Source of the DNA: Urbifossiella sp046350095
GTDB taxonomy: Bacteria; Planctomycetota; Planctomycetia; Gemmatales; Gemmataceae
NCBI GenBank assembly: GCA_046350095.1
Contig: JAXMBA010000008.1
Location: forward strand, 62,001-126,000
Length of the DNA stretch: 64,000 nt
Direction of reading: 5' to 3'
Shown: piece after piece, positions 43,815 through 52,700 of the stretch
Numbering within the stretch: the first letter of the stretch is position 1
How the letters are laid out: the number at the start of each line of letters is the position of its first letter
Notes under the pieces: model-generated
What the model was told of the DNA's origin: nothing
What the model saw: the letters and a program-made list of their open reading frames with translations, nothing else
The model's database searches: none
Program-made: the position numbers and the translations under genes

Positions 43815-45110
43815 TCAGCCCGTGACGCCGCGCGGCACGGCCCAGTGCCCATCGCGGTAGCGGCGCGACAGCATCGCCTGCGCGGCCGGGTTGTTCAGAA
43901 CCGCCTCCCGCTGCGGGTCGAACTCGAGCGTCGCCCGCAGCTGGCCGGCGATGTTCGCCAGGTGGCAGATGCCCGCCGAGACGTGGCCCACCGCCGCCGG
44001 CGCGTTCGCCGCCGCGCCGCGGGTTGCGGCGTCCAGGAAGTTGTTGTGGTGCGCCCGCAGGTCGACGCTACCGGTCATCTCCTCCAACAATCGGTTCCGC
44101 TCGCCGTACAGCTTCCAGCCGACGGTGTGGCCGATGATGAGCATCCCCTTCGTGCCGTAGAAGGCGTTACCGTTCTCGTACCCCTCCTGAACGTACGGCG
44201 ACCAGATGCGCTGCTCGAAGGTGAACTGTCGGCGGGTGCGGCCGCCGTTGCCGGGGTCGTACTCGCACACCACGTACTGCGTGTCCGGCCACTCCTGGTC
44301 GTCGTCGAAGAACGCCTTCGACCCGAGCGCCGCGACGCGGTTCGGGAGCCGGTCGAAGCCCATCCCCCACACGGCCACGTCGATGTTGTGGACGCCGTCG
44401 TTGCCGATGTCGCCGGCCCCGTAGTCCTTGAAGAACCGCCACATGCCCGGGACGCGGTTGCTGAAGAACGGCGCCTCCGGCACCGGCCCCTGCCACAGCT
44501 CGTAGTCGAGGTGCTCGGGCGGCTTCGACGCCTGCACTTTGCCGAGGTTCCGTCGCAGCTGGCTGTTCCACGCCTTGCACGCGAGCACGTCGCCGATGGC
44601 GCCGCCCTTGAGGCGGTCCATCGCGGCCTTGACCGTAGGCGTGCTGCGAGCCTGGGTGCCGACCTGGATGACGACCTTGTTCCGTACCGCGGCGTCGGCC
44701 AGTAGGCGACCCTCGCGGACGTTGTGGCTACACGGCTTCTCGACGTACACGTGCTTGCCGGCGTCGGCGGCGAGGATGGCGCCGGGCGTGTGCCAGTGGT
44801 CGGGCGTCGCCATCCACACGGCGACGACGGTGCGATCGTCGAGGACGCGGCGGATGTCCTTGACGGGCGCGCCCGGGTGGCCGGCGTCTGTGGCGATCTT
44901 GGCCGCGGCCGCGAGGCGGTTCGCGTCGGCGTCGCAGACGTGGGTGATGCGGACGCGCGGATTCTGGGCGAGGAGGCGGAGGTGATTCGTCCCCATGCCG
45001 CCGCAGCCCATGAGCGCGATCGGCACGGCATCGGGTCCGGGAGCGGCCGGCGCGGACGGGGGGACGGCGGCGACGGCGGAGGCGGCGAGGAAGGCGCGGC
45101 GGGAGGGCAT
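43815..45110 (-). CDS. Tat-exported Gfo/Idh/MocA-family oxidoreductase
   Basis: 431 residues. Twin-arginine signal MPSRRAFLAASAVAAV is followed by the Rossmann domain (IALMGCGGMGTNHLRLLAQN), the conserved EKP motif in KHVYVEKPCSHN, and the C-terminal GFO/IDH/MocA fold (DIGNDGVHNIDVAVWGMGFD). It oxidises or reduces a sugar or inositol derivative with NAD(P), probably in the periplasm. Planctomycetes have dozens of these Tat-linked forms. It starts 32 bases after the dimethylformamidase-like gene on the same strand, so the two are likely one operon. Confidence 0.92.
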   Translation of the reverse strand: MPSRRAFLAASAVAAVPPSAPAAPGPDAVPIALMGCGGMGTNHLRLLAQNPRVRITHVCDADANRLAAAAKIATDAGHPGAPVKDIRRVLDDRTVVAVWMATPDHWHTPGAILAADAGKHVYVEKPCSHNVREGRLLADAAVRNKVVIQVGTQARSTPTVKAAMDRLKGGAIGDVLACKAWNSQLRRNLGKVQASKPPEHLDYELWQGPVPEAPFFSNRVPGMWRFFKDYGAGDIGNDGVHNIDVAVWGMGFDRLPNRVAALGSKAFFDDDQEWPDTQYVVCEYDPGNGGRTRRQFTFEQRIWSPYVQEGYENGNAFYGTKGMLIIGHTVGWKLYGERNRLLEEMTGSVDLRAHHNNFLDAATRGAAANAPAAVGHVSAGICHLANIAGQLRATLEFDPQREAVLNNPAAQAMLSRRYRDGHWAVPRGVTG

Positions 45111-45142
45111 GACGGGCTCCGAGGGGGAGGGGAGAGCCGAAT

Positions 45143-46531
45143 TCAAGTTCCAAGTCGATCCAGCACGTTCCGCGTGACCCGCGTGATGGCCGCGTCGTTG
45201 CCGCGGAGGCCGTGCGCCCAGTCGGTGCTGCCGACCGTCACCACCGTGCCGCCGCGGGTGTAGGTGCCGATCACCGCGTTGCCGGTGCGGCCCTTCTCCC
45301 AGCGCTCGTACCACTCGCAGTCGTCCGGGTGCCACCGGGCCGGGGCCGTCGCCACCACCTCGAAGTTCGCCGGCGTGCCGTCGCGCCCGGTCGGCGTCGG
45401 CAGGCCGTTCGTCCATGTGAGTTCGCAGCCGTCGCACTCGTACCCCACCACCTTGTACGCCGGCAGCTTCGCCCCGAACGGGTCGCCGCGCTTGAGGTTC
45501 GTTCCGGCCAGCAGCCAGTGGTCGGGCCGGTGCGTCGTGTACGCCCCGCTGCCGTCCATGAACTGCCCGTGGCTGCGGTGGTAGCCGCCCCACAGGAAGC
45601 CGACGCCGGTCAGGGTGTTCTCGGGCCGCTTGACGAGGTGGTGACTCCAGAGAGACGTGAGCCTGGCGTGGTCGCCGGCCATGTACGCAGGGTCGTCGCC
45701 GAAATTCTGCTTCCAGCACGCAAGTGCCCGGCCGCCGTCCTCGCTGCGGACCTGCCAGCAGCAGGTGTTGCCGCTGAAGAAGGCCACGTTCCCGCCCGCG
45801 CCGACGAACCGCTCCAGGTTGTCGCGCATCGGCCCCGACCAGTACTCGTCGTGGCCGACGCTCAGCACGAGCTTGTAGCCGGCGAGGATGTCGGGGCGGA
45901 ATTCGAGGTCCGAGTTGACGCAGTAGTCGAGCCGGTAGCCGGCGTTCTCCGCCCAGCGGACGAAGTGCTCCTCCCACTGGCGGAACTGCGAACTGAGCGG
46001 CCGGTCGAACGACACCCGCCGCCCCTGCACCTTGTCGCGGCCGTGGTAGGCGTACAGGCTGTACCCGCCCCAGTTCGTGTACGCGTTGTAGGTGTTGGTC
46101 GAGAGCTGGATGAGCACCTTCGCGTCGGTCGCGGGCCGCTTCGGGCGGACGACGAAAAAGCACTCGCCGGCCGCCGGCCCGTCGCCGCGGTCGGTGCGGA
46201 ATTCGGCGCGGTAGTATCCCGTGGGCGTGCCCGCGGGCAGCGTGTAGGTGAGTGCTGCCGGCCAGCGACAGCCGCGCGCCGAGGCGTCCTTCGGTACCGG
46301 GTGCGCCTCCGCCTGAGCACCCGGCAGGTCGAGGGTGACCGGGTCCCCACCGCCGACCCGGACGAGCCGCCCGCCGAACCCTCCGCCGAACGAGACGTGG
46401 AACCGGACGGTTTCGCCGGGTGCGTAACTGAGTTGGTCGGTGTAGGCTTCGAGGGCCGGTCGGGTGGCCGGCTGGGCGGCGGCGACCGCGAACGGGGCGG
46501 CGAGCACGGTGCGGCGGGAAGGGCGGGGCAT
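45143..46531 (-). CDS. Tat-exported N,N-dimethylformamidase beta-like protein
   Basis: 462 residues. RR-type leader (MPRPSRRTVLAAPFAVAAAQ) suggests Tat export. The body resembles the large subunit-like domain of N,N-dimethylformamidase: KVLIQLSTNTYNAYTNWGGY, LVLSVGHDEYWSGPMRDNLE, and VAFFSGNTCCWQVRS. These motifs carry the candidate metal and catalytic residues. The substrate is unlikely to be dimethylformamide in this setting; it may be another amide or a sugar derivative. It is upstream of the Gfo/Idh/MocA gene with a short gap. Confidence 0.85.
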   Translation of the reverse strand: MPRPSRRTVLAAPFAVAAAQPATRPALEAYTDQLSYAPGETVRFHVSFGGGFGGRLVRVGGGDPVTLDLPGAQAEAHPVPKDASARGCRWPAALTYTLPAGTPTGYYRAEFRTDRGDGPAAGECFFVVRPKRPATDAKVLIQLSTNTYNAYTNWGGYSLYAYHGRDKVQGRRVSFDRPLSSQFRQWEEHFVRWAENAGYRLDYCVNSDLEFRPDILAGYKLVLSVGHDEYWSGPMRDNLERFVGAGGNVAFFSGNTCCWQVRSEDGGRALACWKQNFGDDPAYMAGDHARLTSLWSHHLVKRPENTLTGVGFLWGGYHRSHGQFMDGSGAYTTHRPDHWLLAGTNLKRGDPFGAKLPAYKVVGYECDGCELTWTNGLPTPTGRDGTPANFEVVATAPARWHPDDCEWYERWEKGRTGNAVIGTYTRGGTVVTVGSTDWAHGLRGNDAAITRVTRNVLDRLGT

Positions 46532-46610
46532 GGGTCACCGGGGGAGGCGGGTCGCCGCCAGTGTACCCCCCGCGTCGGCCGCGTGCCAAAACCAAACTGC
46601 CCGGCTGTCG

Positions 46611-47507
46611 TCAGCCCGTGGCGCCGGGGAACCGGTAGGACGCAACCACCACGGTCACGTTGTCCCCGCCGCCCCGGTCCAGCGCCCGCCCCACGAGCGC
46701 CTGGCAGGCGTCCTCGGCCGACACCCGGCCCAACTCGTCGGCGATGTCGTCCTCGCCTACGAGGTCGGTCAGGCCGTCGGTGCAGAGGAGAATCCGGTCG
46801 CGGTCGGCGAGCGTGTGGCGGGACAATTCCGGGTCCCCGCCGTTGGTCGGGATGCCGATCGCGTGCGTCAGCGCGAGCCGGACGCGGGTGGCGTCGGCGG
46901 GGTGTACGCCGAAACGCGACGTGGGGACCGTGTGGTCGCGGGTCAGTCGTGTAAGGCGGCCGCCGCGGTAGAGGAACACGGGCGAGTCGCCGACGTGGGC
47001 GACGATCAGGTCCGTCCCCAGGCTGATGGCCAGCGACAGCGTTGACCCCATTCCGCGCAGCCCCGGGCGCGCCGCGGCCTCGGCGACGACGGCGTCGTTC
47101 ACGAGGCCGAACCGCCGCGCCGTCCGCGTCATCACGGTCCGGACGTCGATCGCGCTTTGGGCGAACAGCCAGTCGGGCGTCTGGAGAACGAGGTCGATGA
47201 TGAGAGTGATCGCCAGCCGGCTGGCGACCTCGCCGGCGGCGCTCCCACCGACCCCGTCGGCGACCGCGAAGCCGTACCCGACTTGCTCGAAGTCGTCCGG
47301 CATGTCGGCCGCGGTGAGACTGGACTCGACCGTCCGCAGGTAGCGGCCGAAGCGGGCGATGTGGAAATTGTCCTCGTTGGATCTGCGCACGTTGCCGACG
47401 TGCGTCCGGCCGGCGGCGTCGACAATGACCGGGCCGACGCCCGATGACGCGCCCCCGCCGAGGGCCGGGACGTCGTCAACCGTGTCATGCTCGTTGGCGT
47501 CGCTCAC
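46611..47507 (-). CDS. PP2C-type Ser/Thr protein phosphatase
   Basis: 298 residues from GTG at 47507 after a G-rich site; no ATG is near. PP2C motifs are complete: GRTHVGNVRRSNEDN, GFAVADGVGGSAAGEVASRL (metal Asp), LIVAHVGDSPVFLYRGGRLT, ILLCTDGLTDLVGEDDIADE, and GGGDNVTVVVASY. It removes phosphate from Ser/Thr residues. The WD40 kinase gene lies just upstream on the same strand, so this phosphatase probably counters it. Confidence 0.93.
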   Translation of the reverse strand: MSDANEHDTVDDVPALGGGASSGVGPVIVDAAGRTHVGNVRRSNEDNFHIARFGRYLRTVESSLTAADMPDDFEQVGYGFAVADGVGGSAAGEVASRLAITLIIDLVLQTPDWLFAQSAIDVRTVMTRTARRFGLVNDAVVAEAAARPGLRGMGSTLSLAISLGTDLIVAHVGDSPVFLYRGGRLTRLTRDHTVPTSRFGVHPADATRVRLALTHAIGIPTNGGDPELSRHTLADRDRILLCTDGLTDLVGEDDIADELGRVSAEDACQALVGRALDRGGGDNVTVVVASYRFPGATG

Positions 47508-47561
47508 CCGCCACCCCCTCTGCCTGCTCGGCCGCCGTCGGCAGATCGGCCCCAGGGTTGG

Positions 47562-47567
47562 AGTATA
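47562..47567 (-). promoter_or_regulatory. Candidate -10 box of the PP2C gene
   Basis: TATACT on the minus strand (five of six matches to TATAAT), 55 bases before the GTG. It suggests that the phosphatase can be expressed apart from the upstream kinase. Confidence 0.4.
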
Positions 47568-47680
47568 AACGGTGTGCGGCGAGACGTGCCATCGCCGAGT
47601 TGTGGGTCGCGTAAGGTGAGTCGTCAACAGCCTGGGTCCGGGCCTCGGGTGTGATCCCCCGACCGCGGACCGGCGCCGCC

Positions 47681-49720
47681 TCAGCCCAGCGGCGCCTCGA
47701 CCGGCCAGCGGCGCAACGTCCCGTCTTCGCCGCCGCTGTACAAGACGCCTGCGTCCACGCCGAAACTCACCGACCGGACCGGGCCGGCGTGACCGGTCAG
47801 GGTCGTCAGTTCGGTGCCGTCGTCCGCCTGCCACACGCGCACCGTGCCGTCGGAGCCGCCGCTCGCGAGCAACCGGCCGTCCGGGCTGAACGCGGCACAC
47901 AGCACGGGCCCGTCGTGGCCCACGAACCGCAGGAACGCGCCGTCTTTCTGCCGCACGGCCAGCGCCTTCCCGGTCACGGCCAGTTTCTTCCCCTGGAACG
48001 CCAGCCCTAACACCGGGCCGACCGTTGCGTTCAGCGAAGCCCGCTCCTTGCCGGTCAGCAAGTCCCACTGGCGCACAGTCCCGTCGGCGGAGGCGCTCAG
48101 CAGGGTGTCGCCGAGCTTGGGGAAGGCCACGGCGGTCACGGCGCCGGTGTGGCCGAGCAGTTGCGTCGGCTTCGGCCCGTCCGCCGCGAACTCCCACACC
48201 CACACCGACCGGTCCGCGCTGCCGGCCGCGACGCGCTTCCCGTCCGGGCTCACGGCCACGCAGCGGTAGTTGTCGCCGGCGCCCTTCAGGCGGCCGTGCT
48301 CGGTGCCGGTGGCGGTGTCCCAGATCTGGATCCGCATCTCGGGCACGGTCAGCCGGGTGGCGCACGACGCGATCCACCGGCCGTTCGGGGCGCCCGCCAA
48401 CTGCTCGACGCTCCCCACGTCGCCCTCGAAACTCCGCACCTCCTTCAACTTCAGCGAGTTCCACACCTTGATCGTGCCGTCCGGCCCGCCGGTGATCACC
48501 TGCTTGCCGTCGCCGCTCACGAGCAGCCCGCTGACGGCGCCGACGTGGGCCTTCGTGCTCGTCTGCCCGGCCGGAAGCGCGAGCACGGCCGAGCCGCCGC
48601 CGAGGGGCGGCTGGGTCGGCCCCCCGACCGGGACGTGGGACGCGGTCTCGGGCGCGCCGCCGCGCTTCACCCGGTCGATGGCGTCGAGCAACTCGGACGG
48701 GGTCTGGAAGCGCTCGTCGGGGTTGCGGGCCATCATCCGCCGGACGAGCAGGTCGAGGCCGGGGCCGACCTCGGGCCTCCTGGCCATCAGCGACGGCGGC
48801 GGCTCGGTCATCTGGCGGCGGAGCTTTTGCACGATCGTGGTGCCGGGGAAGGGCACCTCGCCGGTCAGGATGTAGTACATGGACGCGCCGAGCGAATAAA
48901 TGTCGGCGCGGATGTCGGCCCTGCGGGAGTCCTCGGCCTGCTCGGGGGCGACGTAGTCGGGCGTGCCGAGGAAGATGCCGTCGCGGGTGAGGCCGGACTC
49001 CTCCTTGGCCTCGCTCGCCTGCCGGGCCAGGCCCATGTCCAGAATCTTCAGCTTCGGCAGCCGGCCCGTCTTCTTCCCCTTGGCGGCGAGCGGGTTCGGC
49101 GTGACCATCAGGTTCGCGGGCTTGATGTCGCGGTGGACGAGCCCGGCCTCGTGGACGTGCTGCAACCCGGTGGCGGCCTGCTGGAGGTAGAAGACGGCGT
49201 CGGCGGGGGCCACCGGGCCGCTCGTCTTCACCAGCTTCGACAGGTCGATGCCGTCCACGAACTCCATCGCCAGGAACGGCAGCGGGCCGTCGAGGTCGGT
49301 GTGGTAGACGGCCACGACGTTCGGGTGGAGCACGGTCGCCGCGGCGCGGACCTCCTGTTTGAAGCGCTTGAGGGCGTCCGGGTTGCCGAGGCGAGTCGGC
49401 GATATGACCTTCAACGCGACGATTCGATCGAGGCCCAGCTGCTTGGCCTTGAGGACGACGCCCATGCCGCCGCGGTTGACCTCGCCGATGATCTCGAAGC
49501 CGTTGAGGACGCGGCCGGGGGTCAGGTCGGTGGCGAGCGCGAAGGACGTGTCCTCCCGGCCGGCGGCCGACGGGGAGGGGTTGGAGGGGGCGACCTTGGT
49601 GTTGTCGCCCGGGGCGTCGGCGTCGGCGGCGGGGCTCACGCGGCTGGCCATGAACGGGTCCGACCGCGGCGGGCTGCCGGCGCGGTCGGCTCGGTGGGGG
49701 AGGACGCGGGGTTGGCCCAC
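47681..49720 (-). CDS. Ser/Thr protein kinase with C-terminal WD40 beta-propeller
   Basis: 679 residues from GTG at 49720, after CCGGGGGGC; an ATG at 49651 (MASRVSPAAD) is the main alternative. The kinase domain (~73-355) has GEVNRGGMGVVLKAK, Lys104, HRDIKPAN with Asp198, DMG at 228-230 in place of DFG, and GTPDYVAPEQA. About six or seven WD40 blades follow (~395-679), for example KQVITGGPDGTIKVWNSLKL, GDTLLSASADGTVRQWDLLT and RLLASGGSDGTVRVWQADDG. No membrane helix is visible. The propeller probably recruits substrates or partners. PP2C lies 174 bases downstream. Confidence 0.93.
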   Translation of the reverse strand: MGQPRVLPHRADRAGSPPRSDPFMASRVSPAADADAPGDNTKVAPSNPSPSAAGREDTSFALATDLTPGRVLNGFEIIGEVNRGGMGVVLKAKQLGLDRIVALKVISPTRLGNPDALKRFKQEVRAAATVLHPNVVAVYHTDLDGPLPFLAMEFVDGIDLSKLVKTSGPVAPADAVFYLQQAATGLQHVHEAGLVHRDIKPANLMVTPNPLAAKGKKTGRLPKLKILDMGLARQASEAKEESGLTRDGIFLGTPDYVAPEQAEDSRRADIRADIYSLGASMYYILTGEVPFPGTTIVQKLRRQMTEPPPSLMARRPEVGPGLDLLVRRMMARNPDERFQTPSELLDAIDRVKRGGAPETASHVPVGGPTQPPLGGGSAVLALPAGQTSTKAHVGAVSGLLVSGDGKQVITGGPDGTIKVWNSLKLKEVRSFEGDVGSVEQLAGAPNGRWIASCATRLTVPEMRIQIWDTATGTEHGRLKGAGDNYRCVAVSPDGKRVAAGSADRSVWVWEFAADGPKPTQLLGHTGAVTAVAFPKLGDTLLSASADGTVRQWDLLTGKERASLNATVGPVLGLAFQGKKLAVTGKALAVRQKDGAFLRFVGHDGPVLCAAFSPDGRLLASGGSDGTVRVWQADDGTELTTLTGHAGPVRSVSFGVDAGVLYSGGEDGTLRRWPVEAPLG

Positions 49721-49753
49721 GCGGCCGCCCCCCGGACGATGTCAACCCCCAAC

Positions 49754-49759
49754 AGCATA
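49754..49759 (-). promoter_or_regulatory. Candidate -10 box of the WD40 kinase gene
   Basis: TATGCT on the minus strand, 34 bases before the GTG at 49720. The same hexamer stands at 60513-60518 upstream of another gene at a similar distance. Confidence 0.35.
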
Positions 49760-49798
49760 CCGGACGAACCGGCCTGCTGCACGGCCAGTTCCGCCGGA

Positions 49799-52700
49799 TC
49801 AGCCGACGAACACGCCGTTCATGGGCGTGGAGAACGGCGTCAGTTCCAGGTCGTCGCCGGGCAGGCCGGTCCTGACGTTCTTGCCGAAGAACAGGTTCAC
49901 CCGCGGGCCGTCGGCCTCGCCGGTCACCACGTCGGCCAGCCCGTCGCCGTCCACGTCGGCCACGGCCACCCGGACGCCCCCGCGGCTGTCGTTATTGCCG
50001 GTGAAGAACGACGCGATCTGCGTCACCCGGCCCGCCATCAGCGACGCCCCGTCGTACACGCTCACCCGCGGGGCGCCGCCCGGGCCGGCCCCGGCGACCA
50101 GGTCGGCGAACCCGTCGCCGTTCACGTCGCCGCCGGTGACGAAGGAGCCGTTGCGGAGCCCCGGCTCGAACGCGAAGAAGTCGTTGAACAACTTCGTGGT
50201 CTTGCCGACGAGCAGCCCCGAGCCCTCGTACCCGGCCACCCGCGGCCCGCCGTCGATGCCGGCCGACACGATCAGGTCGGCCCGGCCGTCGCCGTTGATG
50301 TCGGCCATGCCGACGCGGGCGCCGCCGCGGAACTTGGCGTCGTCGATGCCGAAGAAGCTGATGGTCTGGAGGAAGCCGAGGCCGCGGTAGAGGATCACCC
50401 GCGGGCCGCCGCCCAGGTCGGGGCTGACGGCGAACTCGGCCCGGCCGTCGCCGTCCATGTCGCCGGCCGCGACGAACACGCCGCCGAGGAAGCCCTCGAA
50501 CACCTTGCTGGAGAAGATGACCTGCCCGGTCTTCCCGTCGAGGACGCGGACCTCGGCCGGGGCGCCGGGGCCGGTGCCGGCCACGACGTCGGCCACGCCG
50601 TCGCCGTTCACGTCGGCCACCGCCACCCGCACGCCGCCGGTCGCGTTCGGGTCGAAGGCGGCGGTGCGGTACTTGAGCGTCCCGTCGGCGTTGAACAGTT
50701 GCACTTCGGGGGCGTTGCCGGCGTCCACGCCGACGGCGAACCCGCCCTTCGGCTTGCTGATCACCTTCACCGGCAGGGTGTAGTCGGTAAACCCGCCGTC
50801 CTTGTCGGTCACCCGGCCGCGGACGACCTTGCTCCCGGCGGTGCGGAACTGGGTGGTCACGCTCGGCGTCAACGAGTCGGCCACCTCGCCCTCGTCGGTG
50901 AAGTCGCCGTCGTTGTTCAGGTCCACACTGAACCGCAGGCCGGTCCGGTCGGCGGGCGACGGGTCGGTCGCGTTCGTGAAGTTGAACGTCACCGAGTCGC
51001 TGACACTCACGTCGGCGGTGGGGCCGGTGAACGTGGCCGTCGGGTTCCCGTTGAGCACCTGGAGCGGCTGGACGGCCTCGGCGGTCAGGCCGTTGAACGA
51101 CTCGGTAACCCGCACCCGCACGCTTAGCGGCCGCACCCCGTCCAGGGTGTACTGGGCCGGGACAGGTATGGTGACGGAGGTCACGCCCGGAGTGCGGGCG
51201 ACCGTCTGGTCGAACGTGCCGTCGCCGTCGAAGTCGAATTCGAAGGTGAACCCGGCGTCCATGACTCCCGTCGACGGGTGGCTGCCGCTCACCTGAACGG
51301 TCGCCGTGCCCCCCTCGAGTACCGTCGTCGGCACGACGAGGTTCACCGTCGGCTGCACGTTCGTGACGGCCGCGGTGACGGGGTACGTGGTCGAGCCGCC
51401 GTCCTTGTCGGTGATCCGCACGGTGACGAGCTGCGGGCCCGGCGTGGTGAAGGTGAAGCTCGCGCTGGACGACGGCGAGTTGAGCACGTCGCCGGCGTCG
51501 GCGAAGTCGCCGTCGCCGTTGAAGTCGTAGCTGTACAGGAACCCCGCGGCCTGGTCGGCCGTCGAATCGTCGTGCTGGCTCGTCAGGGTCACGATGGTCG
51601 GCTGGCCGATGAGCACGTCGTCGGCGGTCACGGTCGCCGTCGGCGGCGTGTTCGTCACGCCGATCGTCGTGACGTACTCGCTGAACCCGCCGTCCTTGTC
51701 CATGACCCGAACGGCGACGACCGCCGTCGTGCTGCCGTCGTCGAGGGCCACCGCCGCGGTGCTGGAGGTGGTGGTGAGGTCGGCGGCGAACGTGCCGTTG
51801 TAGTCGAAGTCGTACAGGTAGGTGAACCCGGCCGTGGTGTCCGCGGTGGACGGGTCGGTCATGGCGTTCATCCGCAGCGAGACGCCCGTCCCCTCGGACA
51901 CGACCGGGTTCGCGGTCTCGACGCCGTTGACGAGCACCACCAGTGAGCCGGTCGGCGGTGCGTTCAGCACCGGCAGCACGACGCCCGTCTGGGTCACCAT
52001 GCCGCCGTCCTTGTCGATGACCCGGACGCCGAAGACGGCACCCGTCGAGGGGCCGTCGTCGGCCAGCGCCGGGACGTTCGCCGTCGGGCTCGTCAGCGAC
52101 CCGGCGTAGGTACCGTCGCCGGCCCCGTCGTTGAACAGCCCGTCTCCGTTGAGGTCGAACGAGTAGCGGAGGCTGGTCCTGTCCACCGGCGAGGCGTCGT
52201 CGGCCCCGACGACGGTGATGGTGCCTGGCGTCCCTTCGACCAGGTTGCCCGTGAGGTAGACGCCGCCGAGGCCGACCGTCGGGGCGACGTTGTCGATCGT
52301 GATCGTGACCGAGGTCTCGACCGAGCCGCCGTCCTTGTCGAACACCTTGCCCCGGATGACCACCGTCCCCGGGCCGTCGGCGAAGACCGAGGCCGGGACG
52401 GTGAAGCTCGTTAGCGCCTGGGATCCGGCGTAGCTGAGGCCGTCCCCGGCGCCGTCGTTGTACAGCCCGTCGCCGTTCAGGTCGAAGCTGTACCGCAGGC
52501 CGGCCTGCACGTCGATCGGCGACGGGTCGGTCGGCGGGAGTGTGCTGTCGGCAGGGGAGGCGAGGCGGACGACGACGGGGGTCTGGATGCCCTCCGGGAC
52601 CGTCAGCGTGGTGGCCGCGCCCGTGGCGCCGATGTACAGGGTCGCCTCCGGGTTGCCGTTCCGGACGATGAGAGTGGTCGGGATGGATGTCACGGGCCCG

